From Gammaproteobacteria bacterium (GTDB lineage Bacteria; Pseudomonadota; Gammaproteobacteria; GCA-001735895): 9,852 nt of DNA. Below the pieces are notes generated by a model. That model made no database searches, was not told the origin of the DNA, and saw only the letters and a list, made by a program, of their open reading frames with translations. The translations under genes were made by a program, and so were the position numbers. How positions within the stretch are numbered: the first letter of the stretch is position 1; each line of letters begins with the position of its first letter. Location: positions 1 to 9,852 of the forward strand of contig JARFPR010000240.1 of NCBI GenBank assembly GCA_029288195.1, given 5' to 3'. Below are positions 1-5,298 of this stretch, piece by piece.

Positions 1-382
1 TAAGACCGACTCAGCAATTCGACTGACGCATATCCCCACCGGAACCGTGGTTGAATGCCAGGATGAACGATCGCAGCACAAGAACAGGGCCCGTGCCATG
101 TCATTATTGCAGGCTCGAATCTATGACGCCGAAAAACAAAAGCAGGATGCAGAGCAAGCCGCAGAACGCAAGTCCCTGGTCGGCGGTGGTGATCGCTCGG
201 AACGTATTCGTACCTATAATTTTCCACAGGGCAGATTGACCGATCACCGCGTTAATTTAACCCTGTATAAACTCGACGAAATCATGCAGGGCAGCCTCGG
301 CCAGGTCGTAGACCCGCTAATGCACGAATACCAGGCAGAACAACTCGCCAACCTGAGCAACGAAGACCGCGGCCTAAACTAA
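1..382 (+). CDS. prfA: Peptide chain release factor 1, C-terminal part (5' end outside window)
   Basis: This is the last 126 codons of release factor 1, which reads UAA and UAG in the ribosomal A site and triggers peptide release. The reading frame starts at base 2. The first residues (KTDSAIRLTHIPTG) are the segment that directly follows the GGQ loop in RF1/RF2, so the catalytic GGQ lies just outside the window. The block VECQDERSQHKN and the later DRSERIRTYNFPQGRLTDHR are hallmark class I release-factor sequences. The tail TLYKLDEIMQGSL and the ending match RF1 rather than RF2. RF1 is usually about 360 residues, so roughly two thirds is missing through the window edge, not by mutation. The gene ends with TAA at 380-382. 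The enzyme that modifies its GGQ glutamine, PrmC, is encoded downstream on the same strand, the usual neighbour. Confidence 0.96.
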   Translation, partial: KTDSAIRLTHIPTGTVVECQDERSQHKNRARAMSLLQARIYDAEKQKQDAEQAAERKSLVGGGDRSERIRTYNFPQGRLTDHRVNLTLYKLDEIMQGSLGQVVDPLMHEYQAEQLANLSNEDRGLN

Positions 383-448
383 CCCAAAATCGTACCAGTA
401 AGCACCTGGCACTTATCCAACATGTTTAGTAAACCGTGAGTTACAAGA

Positions 449-486
449 TTCCCGCTTGCGCGGCGGTCCGACGTATCGGAATGACA
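449..486. repeat. REP-like interrupted palindrome, copy A
   Basis: The left part TTCCCGC (449-455) and the right part GGAATGACA (478-486) resemble the ends of the extragenic palindromes common in proteobacterial genomes. Between them lies a perfect small hairpin, TCCGA (467-471) and TCGGA (476-480) with loop CGTA. A related but shorter element lies at 8458-8480. The family assignment is from general resemblance only. Confidence 0.45.
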
Positions 487-611
487 TCCTGGGTTTAGAA
501 TTTTTCTGCCGCTTTCAGTGGCGTGAGAGCAAGGCAAAATCTTCCCCAATAGCGCGAGCATACATGTACGTATGTGAGCGTTTTGGGGAAGATTAACGCC
601 ATTATCGAGGC
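480..611. repeat. Tandem nested-hairpin repeat, copy 1
   Basis: First of two adjacent units with a period of about 133 bases, aligned from AATGAC at 480. The core is a perfect 12-bp inverted repeat, AATCTTCCCCAA (538-549) with TTGGGGAAGATT (583-594). The 33-base loop carries a smaller hairpin (CATAC/GTATG, 559-574). GGC (533-535) can pair with GCC (598-600) outside the core. The outer arms (about 514-526 with 605-617) pair only partly, so this copy is less regular than copy 2. No T-run follows the stem, so it is not a standard intrinsic terminator. Function unknown. Confidence 0.8.
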
Positions 612-764
612 AATGACGTCCTAGGGTTGGGAAAATTTCTGCCGTCATCAGCACCGTGAGAGCAAGGCATAAACTTCCACAATAGCGCGAGCAATACATA
701 TGAGTATGCGAGCGTTTTGTGGAAGTTTATAACGCCGCTATCGCGGTGCTGATGGCGGCAGAAA
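612..764. repeat. Tandem nested-hairpin repeat, copy 2 (129-nt near-complete foldback)
   Basis: Second unit, starting with AATGAC at 612. The core is a perfect 14-bp inverted repeat, ATAAACTTCCACAA (669-682) with TTGTGGAAGTTTAT (717-730). Outside it, bases 636-659 pair with 741-764 over 24 bp, with two G-T wobbles (645/755 and 657/743). Together with GGC/GCC (666-668 with 734-736) almost the whole 636-764 segment folds on itself. Compared with copy 1 it has an extra A in the loop, and its core differs by compensating pairs. An A-run follows at 762-769, so on the plus strand it lacks the U-tract of a terminator. Confidence 0.85.
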
Positions 765-804
765 AAAAAGGCCGTCCCTGGCCACGTGATATCATCAATA
801 GATC

Positions 805-886
805 GGGGGAGGAGGTATTGATGTACACAGGTAATTTATAGATGATTCCTGGGATTTTCTATAGTGAACAAGTTCATATTCCATGA
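805..886 (+). promoter_or_regulatory. Candidate translated leader of prmC: strong SD and two chained mini-ORFs
   Basis: AGGAGG (810-815) is a strong Shine-Dalgarno sequence five bases before an ATG at 821, which opens a six-codon ORF (MYTGNL) ending in TAG at 839-841. The very next base starts ATG 842, a 14-codon ORF (MIPGIFYSEQVHIP) whose TGA (884-886) overlaps the prmC ATG (883-885) as ATGA. prmC has no good ribosome-binding site of its own, and stop codons at 862-867 block any upstream extension. This layout suggests ribosomes are handed on to prmC by coupled translation. The sequence facts are direct; the role is inferred. Confidence 0.45.
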
Positions 887-1746
887 GTGAACAAATCGAT
901 GACGCCTTACGCTGGGGAAGAGATCGCATCTCGGCCTGCAGTGAAACGGCTCGCCTGGATGCCGAGCTATTGTTGGCTTATTGCCTCGATAAACCGCGCA
1001 GCTATCTTTACGGGCGACCCGAGCAGGAACTAAGCCAGCCCTGTTGGCAGAAATATCAGCAACTGGTACAAAAAAGGCTCGAACCCACCCCGGTTGCATA
1101 CCTGCTTGGCAGTCGGGAATTTTATTCGATGGAATTTACAGTGACTCCGGCGGCACTGGTACCCAGGCCGGAAACCGAGTTACTGGTTGAACTTGCTTTA
1201 GAACTGATTCCGATCGCGTCAACCTATCGCGTTTGCGACCTGGGTACCGGCAGCGGGATTATCGCAATAACGTTGAAGAAACAGCGCCCCCTGGCCAGCA
1301 TTCTCGCCACCGATGTCGACCCGGGCTGCCTGGTGTTGGCGCGAGATAACGCGCTTCGTCATGGCGTCGAGGTCGAGTTTATCGAATCTGACTGGTACCG
1401 GCAGCTAGCGCAAGGAACGGTGTTTGATCTGATTGTTTCAAATCCACCCTATATCGCCGCAAACCATCCATTTTTGACCCAGGGTGATTTACCCGCTGAA
1501 CCCGGGCTGGCGTTAACCCCGGGCACTACCGGACTTGAAGCACTGGAACAGATAGTGAGTCACGCACCGCGCTACCTGGTTAACGGCGGATACCTGATCG
1601 TGGAGCATGGTTATGACCAGCAGGCCATGGTTGCTGAATTGTTAAAAGCACAGGGTTTCGGCGAAATTCGCTGTGTCACCGATTATAACGATCTACCGCG
1701 CACCAGCGTGGCGAAACTGGTTGAAAACCTAAATTCCGGGGCGTAG
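883..1746 (+). CDS. prmC: Peptide chain release factor N5-glutamine methyltransferase PrmC (HemK)
   Basis: This 287-residue protein is the SAM-dependent methyltransferase that N5-methylates the glutamine of the GGQ motif in RF1 and RF2, raising termination efficiency. Residues 1 to about 80 match the helical N-terminal substrate-binding domain. The SAM-binding loop is VCDLGTGSG (117-125), and the catalytic NPPY is at 187-190 followed by IA, as in HemK proteins. The length equals the family norm of about 280. The ATG at 883 is chosen because two in-frame stops lie just upstream (862-867). It lacks a clear ribosome-binding site and overlaps the stop of a mini-ORF, so coupled translation is likely. 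It lies downstream of prfA, its substrate gene, although a 500-base repeat region intervenes. An 11-base gap separates it from the next gene. Confidence 0.96.
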   Translation: MSEQIDDALRWGRDRISACSETARLDAELLLAYCLDKPRSYLYGRPEQELSQPCWQKYQQLVQKRLEPTPVAYLLGSREFYSMEFTVTPAALVPRPETELLVELALELIPIASTYRVCDLGTGSGIIAITLKKQRPLASILATDVDPGCLVLARDNALRHGVEVEFIESDWYRQLAQGTVFDLIVSNPPYIAANHPFLTQGDLPAEPGLALTPGTTGLEALEQIVSHAPRYLVNGGYLIVEHGYDQQAMVAELLKAQGFGEIRCVTDYNDLPRTSVAKLVENLNSGA

Positions 1747-1757
1747 TCTTTTAAGTC

Positions 1758-2141
1758 ATGGAAAACGCGGACCGCTATCGATGTCGCCGCATTTACCTGA
1801 AGCAAAGCGACGATCCAGCCTGCCAGGCCAGGGCCGTTTGCGATGCACTGATTAACATCGACGGCATCCTGCTTGCATCTCCTTTTAGCAAAAGCGCTGC
1901 CCACATTATCTATTCTCTCGACAAACTGAGTTTTGAAATTGTGACAGAGTTACTTGGCGAACTCGATTTCGAGATGGATAATTCGTTGCTATTAACGCTG
2001 CGTAATAGCATATTCGGTTTTCTCGAAGAGAATGCACGCGGCAACATGCAAATTGACGTGACCGAGTTTCAGCAGGAAGATGGCGAAATTCCGCAGTTCC
2101 CGCATCAAGATACCAACAAATACTGGGATGATTACCGCTAG
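1758..2141 (+). CDS. Small protein of unknown function with HMA-like beta-alpha-beta-beta-alpha-beta pattern
   Basis: I do not recognise this 127-residue protein as a named family. Residues about 10-74 alternate as strand (RIYLK), helix (CQARAVCDALINIDG), strand (ILLAS), strand (AAHIIYSL), helix (FEIVTELLGEL) and strand-like DFEM. The spacing, with IDGI after the first helix and a Y-S-L before the second, is that of ferredoxin-like heavy-metal-associated (HMA) domains. The usual CXXC metal loop is absent; cysteines are at 9, 22 and 28 only. Residues 75-97 look helical, and the tail (98-127) is acidic and aromatic with two histidine-free stretches around a single PHQD. There is no signal peptide or membrane segment. 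Its TAG stop shares one base with the GTG start of the permease gene, so it is probably made together with that transporter. Function is open; metal sensing or delivery is only a guess. Confidence 0.75.
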   Translation: MENADRYRCRRIYLKQSDDPACQARAVCDALINIDGILLASPFSKSAAHIIYSLDKLSFEIVTELLGELDFEMDNSLLLTLRNSIFGFLEENARGNMQIDVTEFQQEDGEIPQFPHQDTNKYWDDYR

Positions 2142-2872
2142 TGTATGAAATAACACTGGTTGATATTACGATCGCATTCATCCCGGTTCTGGTTACCCTG
2201 GTCATCATTTTTTACTGGTCAACCAGTCTTAAAAATGCATCTATCGCAATCCTGCGCATGCTGATACAGCTGTTGCTGATTGGCTATACACTGGAATTCA
2301 TCTTTCATACCAATAATCAATGGATCATCCTCGCAGTACTCAGCTTTATGTTACTGGCGGCAAGCTGGATTGCGCTGGGCCCGTTGCCAGTAAAGCGCTC
2401 GACACTGCTGGCTTGCAGCCTGGGCGCAATTGCCGTGGGCGGTATCTTTAACCTGGTGTTGATTAGCCAGGGCGTCCTGCACGCCGAGCCCTGGTACCAG
2501 CCAGCAATACTGATCCCGCTTGCCGGGATGATTTTTTCCAATTCGATGAATAGCGTCAGCCTGGCCGGTGAGCGTCTTTACAGCGAGCTGGAACATCATA
2601 ACGACTACGCGCGGGCGCGCAGTACCGCTTTCCAGGCAGCGCTGATTCCAATTACGAATTCATTACTGGCGGTCGGCCTGGTATCGCTACCCGGCATGAT
2701 GACCGGCCAGATCCTGGCTGGGACATCGCCATTGATCGCGGCGCGTTACCAGATTATCGTGATGTGTATGATTTTTAGTTCCGCCGGCATTTCGGCCGCC
2801 CTGTTCCTATGGCTGATACGCACACAATGCAGACAAAAAACCGCTGAAACCGGAGTCGATACATGTGGATAA
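2141..2872 (+). CDS. FetB-like (UPF0014) ABC transporter permease
   Basis: A 243-residue, very hydrophobic inner-membrane protein of the UPF0014/FetB (YbbM) family. In E. coli FetB works with the ATPase FetA and is linked to iron export and peroxide resistance. Membrane segments are visible at about 8-27, 35-56, 60-80, 88-110, 120-134, 170-185 and 205-226. The family signatures are present: IPLAGMIFSNSMNSVSLAGE (125-144), with ERL after it, and GLVSLPGMMTGQILAG (179-194) followed by ARYQIIVM. Length is close to the usual 250-260. Translation starts at GTG 2141, overlapping the preceding TAG by one base, so it is likely coupled. No FetA-type ATPase lies in this window, so its partner must be outside or the family member works with another ATPase. 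The metal specificity is not shown by the sequence. Confidence 0.88.
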   Translation: MYEITLVDITIAFIPVLVTLVIIFYWSTSLKNASIAILRMLIQLLLIGYTLEFIFHTNNQWIILAVLSFMLLAASWIALGPLPVKRSTLLACSLGAIAVGGIFNLVLISQGVLHAEPWYQPAILIPLAGMIFSNSMNSVSLAGERLYSELEHHNDYARARSTAFQAALIPITNSLLAVGLVSLPGMMTGQILAGTSPLIAARYQIIVMCMIFSSAGISAALFLWLIRTQCRQKTAETGVDTCG

Positions 2873-3849
2873 TTATTGGCGTCTTCGTTGCCATCCTGCT
2901 CGCTGCACTGATCTACCTCGCCACCCTAGACGGTAATTTCCAGGTCAGGAGAAGCCTCGAGATTGACGCACCGCTGGATTCGGTTTTTGCCGCAATCGTG
3001 GATTTCAAAACCTGGCCCGAATGGAGTCCCTGGTTGATGCACGAGCCCGAAACCAAAATCACCTATAGTGAAAACTACGCGCAAGAAAACGGATATTACA
3101 GCTGGGACGGCAAGGTGGTTGGCGCCGGTAAGCTGACGCACCTGGAAATTAAGCCCGGCGTCAGCATCAGGCAGCAAATAGAATTTTTACGACCCTTCAA
3201 ATCGGTGAACCAGGTCAACTGGGGATTCGAATCCAGGGATCGAGGCACCCTGGTGAGCTGGGAAATGACCGGAAGTATGCCGTTCCTGTTTCGTTTCATG
3301 GCGAAGCGAATGACGCCGATGATCGAGCGCGACTACGATCTTGGCCTGGCGTTGCTGGGTGGTTACATGAATGCAGCGTCGCCACACCCCGAAGTTGAGT
3401 TTATCGGTCGCGAAGAGCTCGAGGCGTTCAATTACTGGGCTATTCCGTGCAATGGAAACCTGCGTCAACTCGAAAAAGCGCGCCGGTCGAGCATCGAAAC
3501 GCTGCAGGCCATCGGCTCCGACAAGGTTGGCCTTGCATTAACCCTGTATCATCAATTCGATCCCATGGCATCGCAATACCAGGCAGAGGTTGCCGTTCCG
3601 GTCGGCAATAGTACCCCGCTGTCGAATTACAAGCGGCACGAGTTCAAGGGGGGACTGTATTTTAAAATGACACTGCGCGGTGACCTCGGTTTTCTACCGC
3701 TCGGATGGCATGCATTACACAGTCATTGCCGCATGCATAAGATCAAGCTCGACAACACACGACCCGCAATTGAAATATACCTCGGCGATGCAACCAGGAT
3801 TACCGACGGTAACCAGTTCTCGACCGACCTTTATATTCCAGTGCTGTGA
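2863..3849 (+). CDS. Membrane-anchored SRPBCC (START-like) plus GyrI-like ligand-binding protein
   Basis: A 328-residue protein with an N-terminal hydrophobic segment (2-21) that should anchor it in the inner membrane or act as an uncleaved signal. Residues about 27-168 fit an SRPBCC/polyketide-cyclase-like domain: VRRSLEIDAPLDSVFAAIVDF followed by WPEWSPW, then a beta-rich stretch with WDGKVVGAGKLTH and a closing helix (MTPMIERDYDLGLALLGGYM). Residues about 178-328 fit a GyrI-like/AraC effector-binding domain, with a closing DLYIPV typical of that fold. Both folds bind small hydrophobic ligands; no catalytic function is evident. The ATG at 2863 overlaps the permease gene by 10 bases, so it belongs to the same operon. 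Proteins of this two-domain type are usually annotated only as SRPBCC family; the ligand is unknown. Confidence 0.82.
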   Translation: MWIIIGVFVAILLAALIYLATLDGNFQVRRSLEIDAPLDSVFAAIVDFKTWPEWSPWLMHEPETKITYSENYAQENGYYSWDGKVVGAGKLTHLEIKPGVSIRQQIEFLRPFKSVNQVNWGFESRDRGTLVSWEMTGSMPFLFRFMAKRMTPMIERDYDLGLALLGGYMNAASPHPEVEFIGREELEAFNYWAIPCNGNLRQLEKARRSSIETLQAIGSDKVGLALTLYHQFDPMASQYQAEVAVPVGNSTPLSNYKRHEFKGGLYFKMTLRGDLGFLPLGWHALHSHCRMHKIKLDNTRPAIEIYLGDATRITDGNQFSTDLYIPVL

Positions 3850-3863
3850 AGCCATCGGCTTCA
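3847..3863. terminator. Shared palindrome holding both stop codons of convergent genes
   Basis: TGAAGCC (3847-3853) and GGCTTCA (3857-3863) form a perfect 7-bp stem with a three-base loop. The plus-strand gene stops at TGA 3847-3849 and the minus-strand gene at TGA 3863-3861, so each arm starts with one stop codon. It could act as a bidirectional end signal, but no T-run follows on either strand, so it is a weak terminator candidate. Confidence 0.4.
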
Positions 3864-4826
3864 GCTTATAACGATACGCCCGGCTACCTTGCGATCTTTC
3901 AACATCTGCAGGGCTTTTGGCAGCTCTGCAAACGATCTTGTCTGACTGACTCTTGGATTGATATGTCCGGCCTCCAGCATTTCCGCCAGCAGCGGCCATT
4001 TTGCGGATATACGATCGGGATCCTTGACGCAGGTGAGTCCGAATGACGAGCCAACAAGGCTTTGATGCCTGACCAGGAAGTGATTCAGGCGAATGCTCGG
4101 TATTTTACCGGAAGCGAATCCCAGCGAAATAACCCGGCCACTATAGCCCAGCGCTCTTAGTGATTCTTCAAAAAAGATTCCGCCCACGGGATCGATGATC
4201 ACGTCTACCCCATCCGGGGCAATTTCAACTAAATCGTTGTAAAGGCGTCGCGAACGGGATGAAACAATATGCTCTGCCCCACAGGCGCGGGCTATTGCCT
4301 CCTTTGCATCATCGCCAACACAGGCGATTACATCCGCGCCGCGTTGCCTGGCCAGTTCTATACATGCCGTACCAACGGCGCCTGCAGCACCACCAATGAC
4401 AACGATTTCACCGGCAGACAATCCGGCCCTGTCGAGTGCAAGTTCAGCGGATCCATAGGCAACCGGGAAAGCAGCGGCAGCCGGTAGCGGAATTGATTCG
4501 GGAATCGAGATAACCTGGCTAACAGGCGCAACGACCTTTTCTGCGTAGCCGCCATGTTTTACGTAGGCAGCAGCCTTTTGACCGAGGCTAAACATTTCAC
4601 AATCCGGTCCCACCCGGGTGATTCTTCCGGAAACTTCCATGCCCGGGACAAAGGGGAGTTCGGGTCGTACCTGGAATTGCCCTGAAATCAGCAACAAGTC
4701 AGCAAAGTTTACACCACAGGCGTTGACCGTAATTTCTACCTGCCCGGCATCGCATTCAGGTTCAGGCACACTACCCAGCTCCAGGTAGTTTGGCCCTCCC
4801 CAGGTTACACATTTCCAGGCACGCAT
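3861..4826 (-). CDS. Zinc-less MDR-family NADPH:quinone oxidoreductase
   Basis: A 321-residue cytoplasmic protein of the medium-chain dehydrogenase/reductase superfamily, quinone-oxidoreductase branch, which uses NADPH to reduce quinones or enoyl-type substrates. From the chosen start: the GroES-like part (1 to about 120) carries ACGVNFADLLLISGQF (36-51) and PFVPGMEVSG (58-67), family hallmarks; the Rossmann loop is VIGGAAGAVG (143-152). The catalytic zinc cysteines of alcohol dehydrogenases are missing. The frame is open 45 codons further to 4961, but the ATG at 4826 is preferred: it has a GGAGG-type ribosome-binding site 5-10 bases upstream, its protein starts MRAWKC like relatives, and the longer form would run through an intrinsic terminator hairpin. 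Substrate unknown. It converges on the SRPBCC gene with 11 bases between the two stop codons. Confidence 0.9.
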   Translation of the reverse strand: MRAWKCVTWGGPNYLELGSVPEPECDAGQVEITVNACGVNFADLLLISGQFQVRPELPFVPGMEVSGRITRVGPDCEMFSLGQKAAAYVKHGGYAEKVVAPVSQVISIPESIPLPAAAAFPVAYGSAELALDRAGLSAGEIVVIGGAAGAVGTACIELARQRGADVIACVGDDAKEAIARACGAEHIVSSRSRRLYNDLVEIAPDGVDVIIDPVGGIFFEESLRALGYSGRVISLGFASGKIPSIRLNHFLVRHQSLVGSSFGLTCVKDPDRISAKWPLLAEMLEAGHINPRVSQTRSFAELPKALQMLKDRKVAGRIVIS

Positions 4827-4913
4827 TCCCTCCTCCCCGGAACTAACCGTGTCTAACATAAAACCAGGCCATGGCGACCTGAATGGGGGATTGTAACCTG
4901 TTTTGATGCGCGC

Positions 4914-4943
4914 AAAAAAAATGGCTGGTCGTGAGACCAGCCA
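4914..4943 (-). terminator. Strong intrinsic terminator on the minus strand
   Basis: TGGCTGGTC (4922-4930) and GACCAGCCA (4935-4943) form a perfect 9-bp GC-rich stem with a four-base loop. On the minus strand the stem is followed directly by eight T (A-run at 4914-4921 on the plus strand), the classic Rho-independent form. The nearest coding sequence upstream on the minus strand ends about 355 bases away, at 5299. It therefore ends either a long 3' UTR of that gene or a separate non-coding transcript. Confidence 0.8.
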
Positions 4944-5017
4944 AAATGTCGTAATCGACAATTATAACCAAAGGAGGACATCGTGAGAGAGGTTAGGTGT
5001 TCTTAACCTTTAACACG

Positions 5018-5045
5018 TTTGTAAATATAGGATATATTTTACAAA
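5018..5045. promoter_or_regulatory. AT-rich dyad symmetry, possible operator or promoter element
   Basis: TTTGTAAATATA (5018-5029) faces TATATTTTACAAA (5033-5045) around GGA, an almost perfect inverted repeat with one extra base in the right arm. The two half-sites read TTTGTAAA/TTTTACAAA, the kind of shape bound by dimeric regulators. On the minus strand it lies upstream of the 4914-4943 terminator. No regulator can be named. Confidence 0.3.
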
Positions 5046-5247
5046 ATACCAGTTAAAAATCGATAAACGGCAGTAAAAACAGTGTATATGGAGCCACTTC
5101 CTGACTTATTTACTTAATTTGTTTCCATAAATTATTGATTTTTAACAAATTTATCAATTATGGGTTATTTTAAAAAAAATTAAAAAAAATTTTAAAAAAC
5201 TCGCCTCGAATAGCGCATTTCTGCCTTTGATCACATTGACTCAACAA

Positions 5248-5272
5248 AAGTCACCCCCCTGATCAGTGACTT
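5248..5272 (-). terminator. Weak hairpin downstream of the 3-hydroxyisobutyrate-dehydrogenase-like gene
   Basis: AAGTCAC (5248-5254) and GTGACTT (5266-5272) form a 7-bp stem with an 11-base loop, 27 bases past the stop of the gene that ends at 5299. On the minus strand it continues into TTGTTG, a poor T-run, so it may only partly terminate transcription or protect the 3' end of the messenger. Confidence 0.35.
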
Positions 5273-5298
5273 AGCCCATTTTTAAACAAGCCAGGAAA

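Larger units (their letters stand above)
383..882 (+). other. Repeat-rich intergenic region between prfA and prmC
   Basis: Five hundred bases separate prfA from prmC, a pair that is often closely spaced. From left to right the gap holds a REP-like interrupted palindrome (449-486), two tandem copies of a nested-hairpin repeat (480-764), an A-run (762-769), and a purine-rich ribosome-binding-like segment leading into two mini-ORFs that reach the prmC start. I see no clear sigma-70 promoter and no protein gene. The minus-strand open frame across 379-699 mostly follows the palindromes and has no protein-like features. Confidence 0.75.
4827..5298. other. AT-rich gene-free region between two minus-strand oxidoreductase genes
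   Basis: No protein gene is supported here. The region holds a minus-strand intrinsic terminator (4914-4943), a plus-strand AAGGAGG with a seven-codon GTG mini-ORF (4971-5006, MREVRCS), a dyad of about 28 bases (5018-5045), a strongly A/T block (bases 5101-5200 contain only 14 G or C) with A-runs at 5172-5197, and a 7-bp inverted repeat just past the upstream gene's stop (5248-5272). The composition differs sharply from the flanking genes. Confidence 0.7.

Noticed and set aside
379..699. 106-codon minus-strand open frame in the prfA-prmC gap
   Set aside because: It follows the palindromic repeats and has a low-complexity translation without protein-like features; the DNA is better explained by the repeats.
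480..764. CRISPR array or intrinsic terminators
   Set aside because: There are only two adjacent units of about 133 bases with no unique spacers, so it is not CRISPR. The stems are far too long and are followed by A or mixed bases, not T, on the plus strand, so they are not standard terminators.
3680..4046. Short plus-strand open frames across the convergent gene ends
   Set aside because: They overlap the end of the SRPBCC gene and the antisense of the quinone oxidoreductase gene and have no independent start signals.
4827..4961. 45-codon N-terminal extension of the quinone oxidoreductase
   Set aside because: The frame is open, but it runs through the terminator hairpin and T-run at 4914-4943, has no family similarity, and the internal ATG at 4826 has a strong ribosome-binding site.
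5018..5200. Replication origin in the AT-rich gap
   Set aside because: No cluster of DnaA boxes (TTATNCACA) is visible and none of the usual origin genes is nearby.
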